This document shows, piece after piece, positions 13,040 through 24,059 of a DNA stretch of 64,000 nucleotides. The notes below the pieces were generated by a model. The model made no database searches and was not told where the DNA came from. It saw only the letters and a program-made list of their open reading frames with translations. The position numbers and the translations under genes are program-made. The stretch lies in assembly GCF_022539595.1 (NCBI RefSeq), contig NC_072775.1:9264005-9328004 (forward strand). Reading direction: 5' to 3'. This stretch comes from Amphiprion ocellaris (Eukaryota; Chordata; Actinopteri; Pomacentridae). The stretch's first letter is position 1; the number at the start of each line of letters is the position of its first letter.

Positions 13040-13870
13040 GATTTAAGGGTTTATTTAATTTTTAAGGTTAGGGTTAAAATCTTGACGAAAAAAGGTTAAA
13101 GAAATAAACTGCATTGAAAAAAGCAATTAAATCAAAGGAAAAAAACATTTATTACAATAAAACTTTTAACAACAAAATTAAACATTAAATACAATTAAAT
13201 TATATTAAAGAGACAAAATATTTAATTAGATAATTGAATGGAAGATACAAAACATGTAATTATGAAATTAAACAAATATTTTTAAATAAAAATATTAAAC
13301 ACTAAAGATGAAATATTTGAGATCATTAAACATTTAAAAAATACAGTTAAACAAGAAGAATATTAAACATTTTTAAAAAATACAAAACATTTAATTAGAT
13401 TATTAAACATTTAAAAAGACAAAACATTTAATTAAAAAATTAAATGTTTAATTTGAAAATTAAATCTTAAAGACAATAAAACTTTAAATAGGAATTAAAC
13501 AGAAAATACAATGAAGCATTTAAATAGAAGATTAAACATTAAAAGGTGGTAAAACATTTAAAAAGAAAAACCTTAACAAAGATTTAATCAAAAAATTAAA
13601 CATTGGGAAAGAAAAAGGAAATTTTTCAAACAAGCCAATAAAACATTTGAAAAAACAACAATTAAACATTAAAAAGACAACATTTCAAAATCAAATGAGA
13701 CATTAGAAAAGAATAAAAGGTGAGAAAAGAGCAAAACTAAGCATTTAAGAAGAATCAAACTAAAGACAAAACATTTGAAAAGACACCAGTTAAATTTTAG
13801 AAGATCAAATTAAACAGAAGAGACAATAAAAGGATGAAAAAGAGCAAAAACAGATAAAGGTCTTCAAGTG
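13040..13870. repeat. A-rich AAACATTTAA low-complexity block
   Basis: About 830 bp of purine-rich, very GC-poor sequence are made of irregular copies of AAACATTTAA / TTAAACATT motifs joined by AAAAGACAA-like spacers. Copies are not in a fixed register. No open frame of note. Confidence 0.75.
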
Positions 13871-14195
13871 TTTTCTAGTCTGAAATGAAAACATCAAGTT
13901 GTTTCTTCAAACATTTCCTCTTTCTATGTTCTTGGTTTGATTGTGGACAGATTTACTAAGAACTCATTTCAGAAAACTGCTTTCCAGATAAAGTCTACTA
14001 GTAGTTGAAGGCATTGATCAAACTAATGTTACCTTCTGATCTCCACAAACTTTACTGTTCAGTGAAGAGAATCAAAGTTTGTTAAGGATTTCTAAAAAAC
14101 CCACAGGTGAAGGTCTGAGAAAAACTCAGATGGATGGTCTAAATGTGAAATCAAGACTCATGGTCACAAGTTTTAAGGCTTCTGTTAACCAGAAA

Positions 14196-14505
14196 GTTCA
14201 AACTAACAGAGAAGTAGTGAGAAACTTTTAAAACTTCAGTCCTCAGAGTGTCTGAAGGTTCAAACTAACAGAGAAGTACTGAGAAACTTTTAAAATTTCA
14301 GTCCTCAGACTGTCTGAAGGTTCAAACTAACAGAGAAGTACTGAGAAACTTTTAAGATTTCAGTCCTTGGACTGTCTAAAGGTTCAAACTAACAGAGAAC
14401 TACTCAGGAACTTAGAGGATTTCAGTCCTCGGACTGTCTGAAGGTTCAAACTAACAGAGAACTACTGTGGGACTTAGAAAATTTCAGCCCTCAGACTGTG
14501 TGAAA
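14196..14505. repeat. Five 62-bp tandem repeats
   Basis: Units start with GTTCAAACTAACAGAGAA at 14196, 14258, 14320, 14382 and 14444, exactly 62 bp apart. Divergence rises from the second unit to the fifth; the last is the most changed. No protein-like frame runs through them. Confidence 0.93.
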
Positions 14506-14698
14506 GCTCAGGTCCTGAGGACTCGGGAGGTGTGGAGGCTTTGGAAAGTCTTGGAACTGAGGGTTCCACCCTCCAGCACAAAGGCTGAAGTCCAACCTCC
14601 TGAGAAAAACGGTCGAGTCGAGACTCAAGTTAAAAAAAAAACTCGAAAATGACAAAAAATAGATGATAAATGCGCAAAAAAAAGAAGAATTACTATCT

Positions 14699-14773
14699 GA
14701 GCGAGTAGCTCAGGGGGATAAGAGGAGAGACTACAGAGCGGAGGGTCGCAGGTTCAAGACCCACCAGTGGCAG
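14699..14773 (+). pseudogene. tRNA-like unit (plus strand)
   Basis: An A box (TAGCTCAGGGGGATA, 14706-14720) and a B box (GGTTCAAGACC, 14751-14761) are at the spacing of a tRNA gene. The T-arm stem pairs poorly (GCAGG against CCCAC) and the acceptor ends do not pair, so this is a tRNA-derived sequence and not a working tRNA. It faces a second tRNA-like unit on the other strand 40 bp away. Confidence 0.6.
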
Positions 14774-14813
14774 TTTTCTTTCTTTGTCTTTGTCAGGATT
14801 TTCAAAAACTTTA

Positions 14814-14888
14814 AGAAGGGTCTGGTCTTGAACCAGCGACCTGCAGCTCCATAGGCAAATCCTTAACTCACTGAGCTACAGATCAGAT
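14814..14888 (-). pseudogene. tRNA-like unit (minus strand)
   Basis: Read on the minus strand there is an A box (TAGCTCAGTGAG, 14867-14878) and a B box (GGTTCAAGACC, 14824-14834). The T-arm (CTGG, TTCAAGA, CCAG) can pair. The acceptor stem does not close. The B box is identical to that of the facing plus-strand unit, suggesting a shared origin. Confidence 0.6.
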
Positions 14889-14924
14889 GAAAAGAAATAA
14901 ATTCGTCGTCCCTTTGGCATCGTA

Positions 14925-15140
14925 GTTCCTGAAGTGACCACATGGGCAGAGCCAAGGCGGGGCCTGGGTGGAGTCAGGGCGGAGAGTAGGCGGGGAGGTG
15001 GGTGGCGGCCTCCCTCCTCTACTCCCCACCTCCCACCACACCTTCCCCCGCCCGACGAGTTCTTCGAGTCTCCACGAGTTCCTCGAGTCTCGACAGGTTT
15101 TCCCGAGTTTCTGGAGTTTCCACCAGGTCGGAGGCAGAAC
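14925..15140. other. GC-rich island inside the hAT element
   Basis: About 215 bp are clearly GC-rich with many CpG, in contrast to the AT-rich surroundings. It holds GGCGGGG and GGGGCGG-type Sp1-like motifs and repeated CGAGTTC / CGAGTCTC words. Open frames exist on both strands but give low-complexity Pro/Gly/Arg peptides. It may be a promoter-like part of a repeat; this is inference. Confidence 0.5.
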
Positions 15141-15719
15141 AAGTTGTCATGAAGAGGTGTTGAAGTCGGCCAGGATGGACTGACTTTTTACAGCGACTAG
15201 AAGGAAGACCACTAGAAGAGCAGGTCTTTAACCACCATCCATAAAATCCATGGAGTCGCTCCAGAGAAATGAAGGGAGGTCAACTTTTATCAACCTCCAT
15301 CCAGATGTTCAACTTGATATCTTTACTTGGACATTTTTAGCACCACAAACCTTTAGTATCACACTTTATTATCCTTTATTAGGACTTTAATGGAATCCAC
15401 AAGCAGATTTACTTTTTGTTGACAAACTTTATTCTTGTCGTCGTGGGACTGCAGTATTTAAAACTCATCCTTCGATTTGACCTCATGTTTATTAGTTTTA
15501 GTGGAGAAAGTTATTTTAATTGTCAATTAATCTCTTAAAAACCAAATAATAAATTGGGTTAGTCAAGAGCTTTACATTTCTTACTTTGTCATATTTTAAG
15601 TATGACAAAAAAATATAAAAATAAAGCGTCTTGAGACAATTTGACCTGTAACTGGCGTTATATAAATAAAATAGAATTTAAATTGTATGTATCTTGTAAT
15701 GTTGGAGTAATTCAGCCAT

Positions 15720-15950
15720 ATATGTTAGAAAACACATTTTCTTTATCCATTAATCTGTCATTTCCTCCAGTAATTCATTTCTTGTTTTGGTTTATAAAAT
15801 GTCAAACCCAAATATATTAGGTTTACTGTCATAAAAACCAAAAAGATTTACATTCATCATGCAGGAATCAGGCAGTTTTTCACTTTTTATCTTAGTTTAG
15901 TCAGAAAGATAATTGATAATGTGTGAATTGTTGCAGCTTGTGAGCCGTAG
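15720..15950 (+). mobile_element. Degraded GCTGCAAC-type interspersed repeat
   Basis: It shares the layout of three better copies in the window (22355, 27683, 37375): an ATTAATCTGTC start, ATAAAATGTCA in the middle and an end in GATAAT..GAATTGTTGCAGCT. It is the most diverged of the four. Confidence 0.5.
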
Positions 15951-16127
15951 AAGGTTTTAATCTTTGGGGCCGAGTGTCAAAAAACATTTAGAAACCAACA
16001 TCAACAAAACACTCAACAAAGATTTGAACATCATTAAAGGGAAATCCAACTTTTGCATGACAATGTCTAATTAAAGGACATTAATTTCCAATGTAAATGT
16101 GTGATATTCATCCTCTGGAGCTTTCTC

Positions 16128-16671
16128 TTCACATCGTCTTCCACCAGGACTGGTTTGGTCGGGAGCATGTGCAACAAACATTTGAAAAACTGCACTTTAA
16201 CATCAATGAATGACACTGAAGTTTAATCTCTACATAAATGAGACTGAGTCTGGATGTGCTGCTCTGTCATTAACTCCTAAGTTTAGGGAAAGTTCAAACA
16301 AAAGAGGACAGTTCAGAGAAGACTTGAGAATGAGCTTATTTTGAACAAACATCTCAGACTTTCTGAGCTTCAGCACCTATAGCAAGATATTTTAACAACA
16401 AGCAACTCAAGAGATCCAGAAGTTGGCGAGAGTTAGCTTTAGCTGAGCCAAAGAACATGTGGGACGCTAACCTAGCAAACATTTCAGACTTTTCTCTGTG
16501 AATTCTGAGAAATAATTTCCTATTTAATGACAGAGCTACACATCTTAACTCAGTCTCATTAAAACAGACTCTAATTCAGTGTCATCCATCCATATTAAAG
16601 TGCAGTTACCCAAAATGTTTGTTGCATGAGCTCCAACAAAACCTGTCCAGGTAGAAGGCCACTTTGACAAA
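16128..16671. mobile_element. Fold-back element with about 135-bp inverted arms
   Basis: The left arm (about 16139-16272) and right arm (about 16524-16660) are inverted copies sharing GCAACAAACATTT, ACTGCACTTTAA, ATGACACTGAA, ATGAGACTGAG and GCTCTGTCATTAA, in order. The spacer is about 250 bp. No protein is encoded. This is the form of a fold-back or long-TIR miniature DNA transposon nested in the hAT element. Confidence 0.8.
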
Positions 16672-17099
16672 CAGGAAGTGGAAGATTCCAAGCAGATTTA
16701 TAGAAGGGGGAACCAGACTGTACTAAGTGTGGTCGAGTATAGAGGGGTGTTTTGTGGGTTTTTAAGGCTGATAATGATTATTAGTGAGACATTTGGAGCA
16801 GATATTCATTTGCAGTAAATGAAAGTATTTAAAATCTTGAGTTAAACTTAGAAGAACACAAACTCTAACAGAAAACTTTGTTGATACGTTTTTGTTTTGT
16901 TTACAGATGTTAAAGGAGTTTTATTCGTTACGTATAACCAATCAAATCACTCCAGAAGACAGAGCGACCACAGGTAGATAAAGGTTCAGAGCCAAAGTAG
17001 CACCATTTTTAAATGTATTCATTACCATAAATCAGTAAAAAATAAAATACTGATAATCAGTAAATCAGTCAGCCCACATTTACTACAATTCTACAATGT

Positions 17100-17215
17100 A
17101 TGTCTCTTTCCTTTGACTTGTTATTTGTACAATATATGATGTATATGATGGCGTTTTTTCATACCAAAGGCTATACTATGATGTTTTCTAAGAGACATAC
17201 GATGCTACTACCGCT
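17100..17215. repeat. Traces of the ACTATGATGTTTT minisatellite
   Basis: Degenerate words such as GGCTATACTATGATGTTTTC and GAGACATACGATGCTAC match the unit that forms arrays at 17835-18310, 51790-52050 and 55813-56550. Confidence 0.6.
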
Positions 17216-17834
17216 GCACTCCTCCTCTGTTGTTTTCTGGATTGTACTCAGCTGCATGCATTCGTCCACCCGGCCTCCGTTGACTCGTCCCGCCTGCCGT
17301 CTCTGGAGCTGAAGCTGGATTGGAACAGACCAAAGTACAGTCCAATCACGATGCCAGCTGCCTCTCAAAAGGCTCCTTCATCTGGCAGGTGGCGGCACTT
17401 CTTCTGAGGGGAAGCTGAGCTGGCCCGGCAGAACTTTGGAGATGTGTTCCAGTGGTTGGTGGATGTGTGGGGAGATAGAGAGGGACCTTTGAATTGTTCA
17501 AAAAGGAAAACAGGGAACCCATTGGTAGTTTTAGTTTAGGGTGCTACTGCGGTGTGTTTTTGGGTTTTAAGAGGTGAACAGGAAGAGTTTTTTTTTCGTA
17601 TTGATTATCTTTTACTTTGTTCCTGGTTGGAATGCCCATCAATGTCAACATGAAGTTCACTTTTAGTTCTGTTTATTTATTTTTATTTTACTAACACCCA
17701 TTTGTTTTTAACCCCCTCACATGTTGTGTTGTTGTAAACTTCCTCTTTCAAATAAATTCTCGTCTAACCCTCTGGAAACCAGCGTTTGGACTGTTTTTGT
17801 GTTGCTCCTCACCTACTGACAGCTGTGGACTAAA

Positions 17835-18310
17835 GGCTATACTGTGATGTTTTTAGAGCGACATGCTATACTATGATGTTTGTTGGGCGACACGCTATAC
17901 TATAGGCTTTTTTAATTGACATATTACTGTGACGTTGTTTTGTTTTTGTTTTTTTTTTGTTTTTTTTAGCAACATATAAGAATTCGAACTGTTGTAAAAG
18001 TTACTATACTTTTATTTGTGCAATGAAATTATTATTCTATGGCATTTTTTAGATGACATATACACTGATGTTTTCTTGAATAACATACTATTTTGACAAT
18101 ATACTGCACTATGACATTTTTTGAACCACATATCATACATGACTATTTTAGGCAACATCCTATCATTTTACGCTTTTTGAACCACATAATAATCTATGTT
18201 TTGTTTTTTTTTTCTTGCCAACATGCTGTACTATGAACTACAGGCCATACTATGTTATTCTTGAGTAAAGCATACTATACTTTGACATTTTCTGAACTAC
18301 ATCCTATACT
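17835..18310. repeat. Degenerate ACTATGATGTTTTT minisatellite
   Basis: About a dozen imperfect units of roughly 36-45 bp follow the pattern GACATGCTATACTATGATG followed by a T run. The T runs vary widely (up to mixed T/G runs near 17950). Units are far more diverged than those in the tnk2 intron. Confidence 0.75.
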
Positions 18311-18849
18311 ATGGCGTTACACACAGAGTGCTTTGGTTACATGTTGATATATAATCTAGATTTTTTTTCTGTTTTGTTTTTTGACGGGATTACCACAGAC
18401 CTGACTGTGAACACAGTTGACACCCACCTCAGGGAGACGCTGCCTAAGATCTCAAGGCTGCTTGGTCGTGGTCTTTCTGGCACGTACTCTTCCAAGATGA
18501 GCCGGGAAGTTTAACACTGATGGAATGACACCAGGTCTAAGCTGACAAACTTCCAATTCCTCCTCAACCCATAGTCTCTGGGAAACCTACATGGAGTAAG
18601 AAAAGTAGACAGAGAAGTAATTAAGTCTGTACACAACATATTAAAAAGAAATCATGTTAATACATTAAGTACAAAGAACCGAATTCGCCAATATACTGGA
18701 GACCAGAGCTATTTAATTTGATAAGTATAACCTTGTTTAGTAACATTTCAATTATTTGAGAGCAGTCCTAAAGAACTGCCTGTAATCCCAATCATAAAAT
18801 GGGTTTGGAGGAAGAACATAGATGGTAATCTGGATATACATGAGTTAGC

Positions 18850-19075
18850 CTTTGTAACTACTATTGGTAGTATTGGTGGTAGTAATAGCAATGTGACTAC
18901 TACTACTAGTAGTAACTGCTGCTGCTGATACTGGCACTGCTACTACAACTTGTAATACTATTACAAATGCTGATACTACTTCTACGACTCTAACAGCTGT
19001 TTATACTACTACTGCTGCTTGTACTTTTAGTATTACTACTACTGCTTGTACAACTATACTACAGCTACTATTAAT
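18850..19075. repeat. Degenerate ACT/AGT trinucleotide tract
   Basis: The tract has short runs of ACTACTACT and AGTAGTAGT interrupted by CTGCTGCTG and other codon-length variants. It is a decayed microsatellite, not a coding sequence. Confidence 0.8.
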
Positions 19076-19619
19076 CGTCTGGTATTTGGTTGTCAAGCTG
19101 CTAGCTCGCCTTAGCGTTTTGCTAGTGGCTAACTAGTTAGCTCTCATAGACTGGAAGCTCTCAAGATTTCATAATGAAAAAAGAGCCAAAAACTATTCTT
19201 ACCTATGAAAAGTCATTCCAAGTTTCCTTGTCTCAATCGTACGACGTAGTGTGTAATTGTATGCAGCACAGCGAGACGGCATACTTGTTGTTTCCGTTTT
19301 CACGCCGTCTACATCAACGGAATGCACTGAAACTTTGCCCCCACTAGCTTAGCCTCGCTGTAGCACGCAGCTCAAAGGGGCGTGTCCTATCTACTCATTC
19401 ATGTCTATGAGAACAACGGTGGCTGCATATAAGGACGCCAGACGTTGATTAGCTGCGTAAATACCATTATATACAGTCTATGGTAAATGCGTATGTGAAT
19501 CGCATCATTGGCTGCAGCAGCCAGTCACCGTCACTCACTGACTCACATTGAAAAGTAGCACAGAATGAATTGTTACGTGTTTATTTTATATACAATTTAG
19601 GTTGTATTTTTTTTTTTTG

Positions 19620-19690
19620 TGCGCAGCACAGATTTTCTGTGCGCGGAGAGCGTGTCAGCAGTGCGCAATTGCGCACGCGCGCAGTTTAGA
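19620..19690. promoter_or_regulatory. Palindromes in the hAT right subterminal region
   Basis: GTGCGCAATTGCGCAC (19661-19676) is a perfect 16-bp palindrome. Just inside it, CACAGA and TCTGTG (19627-19642) form a short stem. Subterminal repeats in hAT elements are typical transposase-binding sites; that role here is inference. Confidence 0.45.
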
Positions 19691-19700
19691 GGGAACAGTG

Positions 19701-19708
19701 CTCCCAGC
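19701..19708. repeat. Right 8-bp target duplication of the hAT element
   Basis: CTCCCAGC follows directly after the right terminus GGGAACAGTG and equals the left copy at 10522-10529. Confidence 0.9.
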
Positions 19709-20080
19709 CAAAACACTCTCAGTGTTGCAGGTATAGAAATTCCTGAGCTTAAAGTCCCTCAGGCGTCTGAGGTTGTAGAGACGCTGTCAAGCTTTCTTCA
19801 CCAGGGTGTTAATGTGACAGGACCACGTTAGGTCCTGCGTGATGTTAGCATCCAAGTACTTGAAGCTCTCCACCTCTGTTCCGCTGATCCTGAGTGGGTG
19901 GTATGCTCTCTGCTGCTTCTTGCTGTAGTCTACAATCAGCTCCTTGGTCTTGCTGATGTTCAGGAGGAGGCTGTTGTCTCTGCACCAGTCCTCCAGGTGG
20001 GTGTTCTCCATCAAATAGTCCTCCTCTTTGTTGGAGACTGATTTGAACCTCTCACACCCTAAGCGAGAATCATACCCCTT
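19701..20080 (-). mobile_element. LINE reverse-transcriptase fragment, upstream half
   Basis: On the minus strand it encodes LEDWCRDNSLLLNISKTKEL, IVDYSKKQQ, PLRISGTEVESFKYLDANIT, QDLTWSCHINTLVKKA, then one stop codon and QRLYNLRRLRDF. This is the region downstream of the FADD box in fish non-LTR reverse transcriptases (family pattern WCxxNNLLLNxxKTKEL..FKYLGVxIT.DLTW). The frame continues across the hAT insertion into the 10367-10529 piece. The remainder of the reverse transcriptase upstream is missing. Confidence 0.9.
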
Positions 20081-21147
20081 GACCAATGAGCCAAGTTTCA
20101 TAGGAACTTTTTTGCTAAATTTGCTGAAAAACTCTTTACATCCTGATGTCAAGCAATAATCAAGTGTTCTGATAATAATCATTTAAAAATTTGTTATTTG
20201 TATCCTAATCATTGCAGTTGCTCAGCATGAGATGACTGGATGATTGAAGCCCATCTGCCTGTGCATCAATGGACTTCTCGATAAGGCTCAGTGGACACAT
20301 TAAGCCATTTTTCATTGAAGGAACTTGCAGGCAGTGGTAAAGCCATCCAAACCTTTGTAAGCTTTCTGACCGCTCCTGCAGAACCTTTTTCAGTGTTATT
20401 CAAGAGGAAAAAGCTTCCTACTCCAGACTAGGTACTTCTCAGTGGCCCTGAAACAGTGCTGTGTGGGTCCTGATGCTGATTGGTTCACCTTCAAGAAACA
20501 ATAGGTGCCATTTTTTTTTCTGCACTCTCATCTTCTTCTCTCTGACATCACCATCAAGAACGAAAAATTTGCCTTACAGCCTCCATTGTTCTACTTCATA
20601 CGTGCTCACAGAATGGGAATTACATCCAATAACTGCTATCTGTTGTTGTTTTGGTGCACTCTGAGCTGTTGGATCCTACACTGCAATGAAAAGGCCTATT
20701 ACGAAGTCGTTCCTGTAAACGTTCGCATCATCTCGTGCTTGCCCCGAGGTCCTGCAGTGAACAGTCACCTCTCACTAGAGCAATAAGCAGATAGCATAAG
20801 AACTGCAGTAAAAGCACAGCCACACTTTATACTTCCACCTAAACCTGCAGCATTTTGCACTGCTAAACATGTCAGATGATCAGGTAGATTGGTATTCATG
20901 TCTTTTAGCGTTGCATCCTTTTCCAGTTTAGAGTGTGTCGACATATATCTGTGATACTGCCACCAAACAACTGTCATTTGATGGTATTTTATCTTCTGTT
21001 AGACTATGTTGGCTTTGAATGGGGGTTTTCAGATAGTGTGCGTTCATGTGTTTTGGAGGAGTGGCTATGAAGGGAGATAGTGTTGTTTTTTGTTGTATTT
21101 AGTTTTTTAATGCTGTAGAACTACTGTTGCAAAAAATCATTATTATC

Positions 21148-21149
<2 letters not shown>
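20081..21149. other. Gene-free stretch
   Basis: No gene or clear repeat recognised. Confidence 0.4.

Positions 21150-21189
<40 letters not shown>
21150..21189. repeat. (TA)n microsatellite
   Basis: About 20 uninterrupted TA units. Confidence 0.97.
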
Positions 21190-21191
<2 letters not shown>

Positions 21192-21399
21192 TTTTATTAT
21201 TTTCTATTATTTATATCTTTAATTTATTTTGTTTAGTTTTATTTTTGCTATTTTTTTCTATATTTGGGTTTATATATTATTCTTATTTTTTTGTTTTATT
21301 CTATTTTTTTCAAAAAAAATTCACAGGGTTTTTCTCATTTCTCAATACTTTTAGTTTTATTTTCTTTTTTGTTAATTTTTTTCTATATTTGCGTTTATA

Positions 21400-21449
21400 G
21401 CCATCCATCCATCCATCCATCCATCCATCCATCCATCCATCCATCCATC
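21400..21449. repeat. (CATC)n microsatellite
   Basis: Twelve uninterrupted CATC units within a T-rich stretch (21190-21500) that has no gene. Confidence 0.97.
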
Positions 21450-22354
21450 TTTCTTTTTTTTGGTTTTGTTCTGTTTTATTTTTATTTTTATTCTATATTT
21501 GGGTCTTGCAGGGTTAAACAGAATTGACTCTTGCTAGTTTCAACCCCAAATAATCTGGCTTCAAATTTGTTATCCATATTCATGCCCTCACAGGATTAAT
21601 TGTAATCACAATGGTTCCCTCACCTTTTCAACACTTTACAAAATATGAGACAAAATCAATGGAATTCTCATGTCTCATCTGTACTTTGTGTTAACTTAAC
21701 CAGCTAAGCTATATTATGTATGTGTCTGTAAAAGAGGTAAACATAGTAACTGTGAGAACAACACAAACAGTGTGTTCCAGTATCAATACTACCATAGTGT
21801 ACAGTTATCTTCCACAACATATTATGTGAAAAATATCCGGATGTCGTACTACATACTTGTACTTACAGATATTGCAGTCTGTCTAGTAGCATGCTTTCCT
21901 GGCCATTCTGACCCACAGTCCTCTGTGTAGTTATATCACATACATCGCACAAAGATAGATGATATCACACTACGGACTGCAATGGTCAAACCTTGAGGCA
22001 CAATATTTTGACAGAGTATTATGTCCCCATTGTATGCATACTGAATGAAACAGTACTTTGTAGGGGAGCTGCAGTACGTGCTGTAAATAAAAATAGAAAG
22101 TACGACATTTGAAGGGTTAGAGTTAGGGTTAATCCAAGACTAAGGACAGTTAAGCAGTCCTACAAGCCTGGCTGTAGAACATCATTTTTCAACACCTTAA
22201 ACTTATACAATCCACACTGTCATTTTTAATAGCTGGATAGTAACACGTTTTTTTGTTGTTGTTGTTGTTCAAGCTATGGGTCTTTTAATTTGGAAGAGAA
22301 TAACAGATCATTACAGTGCCAGCTCTACAGGTTCACATCAACACAGAATAAGGC

Positions 22355-22670
22355 TGCAATGATTATTTGGATTGTTGATTACTCTAAACTTGATTTTATT
22401 TCTTAATTAATCAATTACTTGTTTGTTCTAGAAATGTCAGAAAATGCATTTCAAGGGTCTAAGAAGTATTGTCAAATGTGTTGTCCACAACCCAAAGATT
22501 TTCAGTTTTTGTCACAGAGGAGGATAGAAACTAGGAAATATTAACATTAAGGAAGAATTAGTTCATTAATTTTTACTTTTTCTTTTAGAAAATACTCAAA
22601 CCAATTAATTATGTAAATCATCAAAGGTTAATTTAATACTTGACAACTAATCAATAGCAGCTTTAACACA
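22355..22670 (+). mobile_element. GCTGCAAC-type interspersed repeat, copy
   Basis: It begins GGCTGCAATGATTATT and ends CTAATCAATAGCAGCTTTAA, near-inverted ends. The middle holds AATGTCAGAAAATG and TGTCCACAACCCAAAGATT, shared with the copies at 27683 and 37375. Non-coding; a short non-autonomous DNA element common in fish is the likely class. Confidence 0.75.
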
Positions 22671-23508
22671 GAAGGAACAGGATGGTAGACCAGCCTTATT
22701 AACACATGGAATACCAAGTTTAGAGGTTCATAAGTAGCTGGCCAGATAGACATGAATTCAGATAAAATCATAATATTTAATATGTTACAGTCAATCAGTC
22801 GCTGCCTGAAGTCTTAGAGACATCAGCAGACACTTTGCATCTGTATGTGAAGCTCTGCAGCTTCTGTTTGTTGTTTAGTCAGAAGGATTCTAACTCAATC
22901 AGACTGAGACCAGCTGATTGACTCGGCCAGTCAAGCTTTTTTGGCAGCATATTTAGAATCATTGTTCAGCTAAATGAGATAACATCATGAGTTTTTCTGT
23001 ACATAACTCACCCAGGAATCAAGTTTTCAGCCTGCTTCACTGACAAATCTGAAGGTATCAGGTCAAAACCTCCACTCCTGTTTCACAGACATCGCCTGCT
23101 GCAATTGTACAATTTTCTGCAATTTCACCCCCATCTCTGATGGCAGATGTCGTGCTGCATTTAAAACCCTCCTCTAGTCCAGCTGATGCCTTTACCTTGA
23201 CATGTTTCATCAAAGTTTGGGTGGAGGTTGCAAGTTCCCTTCCCACTCTGTGTCCGTCCTCTTATGAAACAGATTGCCATTTATCCTGCTCTCTAATGTA
23301 ACTAGACCAGTCTACAAACTACTGTTTACTGGCAAAATCCTGAAAAAACAGGCTTCTGTGTTTTTCCCAAGAAATATTTAGCAACCAAGTGTGTAAATAA
23401 TTTGGATTCAAACTTCTATTTAAAGAGAAAAGCTTCATCTCCCCTACATTTTTTTCCACATTGTATCTATCACTAAAGAGCAAAAATGAATCTAAGCTAC
23501 TTAAATAT

Positions 23509-23831
23509 CCATCCATCATCTATACATCGCTTAATCCTCATTAGGGTCGTGGGGGGCTGGAGTCTATCCCAGCTGACTTGGGGAGAAGGCAGGACAGGTC
23601 ACCAGTCTACATATACAGACAAACAATCACACTCGCATTCACATCTATGGGCAACTTAGAATCACAAATTAACCTCAGCATGATTTTGGACTGTGGGAGG
23701 AAGCCGGAGTACCCGGAGAAAACCCATGCATGCACCCCATGCAGAAAGATCGGGGAAAGGCTGGGAGGTGAACCAGGGATCTTCTAGCTGCAAGGTGAAA
23801 GTGCTAACCACCAAGCCACAGGCAGCCCCCT
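23509..23831 (-). mobile_element. tRNA-derived SINE-like fish repeat
   Basis: The plus strand shows the familiar fish repeat words GGGTCGTGGGGGGCTGGAGT, CTATCCCAGCTGACT, TTTGGACTGTGGGAGGAAGC and GGAGTACCCGGAGAAAACCC. Read on the minus strand, it begins with a tRNA-like head (GTGGCTTGGTGGTTAGCACT with an A-box-like core, then GGTTCACCTCC as a changed B box). It is non-coding. A decayed copy lies at 37790-37912. Confidence 0.9.
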
Positions 23832-24059
23832 GTCTAAATATAAAAAATCTAAGACCTTTTAATGTCCTATAAATGCACAGTTTTCCCTTCATGAATAGTT
23901 CTCCTGAATATCAAAAGGAGCCTAAGCACTTAAGTGCCCATTAAAAGACTTACAGCTAATTAATGCAGTGTTTGTCTCATCTCAGTAATTAACTATTATG
24001 CTTCTGAGCACTGGGTGGAGTTTAGTAAAAAAAAAAAAAAAAGAAAAAAAAAGAAAAGA

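Larger units (their letters stand above)
10530..19700. mobile_element. 9.17-kb hAT-type element with nested repeats
   Basis: The left end is CAATGTTCCCTGTAA and the right end, read on the minus strand, is CACTGTTCCCTCTAA, matching the hAT terminal pattern CANTGTT. Both flanks carry the exact 8-bp sequence CTCCCAGC, and removing one copy plus the element restores a continuous LINE reading frame. No intact transposase was found, so the copy is non-autonomous. Its length is much above the usual 2-5 kb for hAT DNA elements because the interior has gained tandem repeats, a fold-back element, a tRNA-like pair and minisatellites. The subterminal right end carries two GC-rich palindromes. That these two ends belong to one insertion is strongly supported; what each interior block derives from is not known. 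Confidence 0.88.

Noticed and set aside
14699..14888. Functional tRNA genes
   Set aside because: Both units lack a pairing acceptor stem, and the plus-strand T stem has two mismatches.
14876..15183. Overlapping 70-90-codon frames on both strands in the GC-rich island
   Set aside because: Low-complexity Pro/Gly/Arg content and overlap on both strands point to base composition rather than coding.
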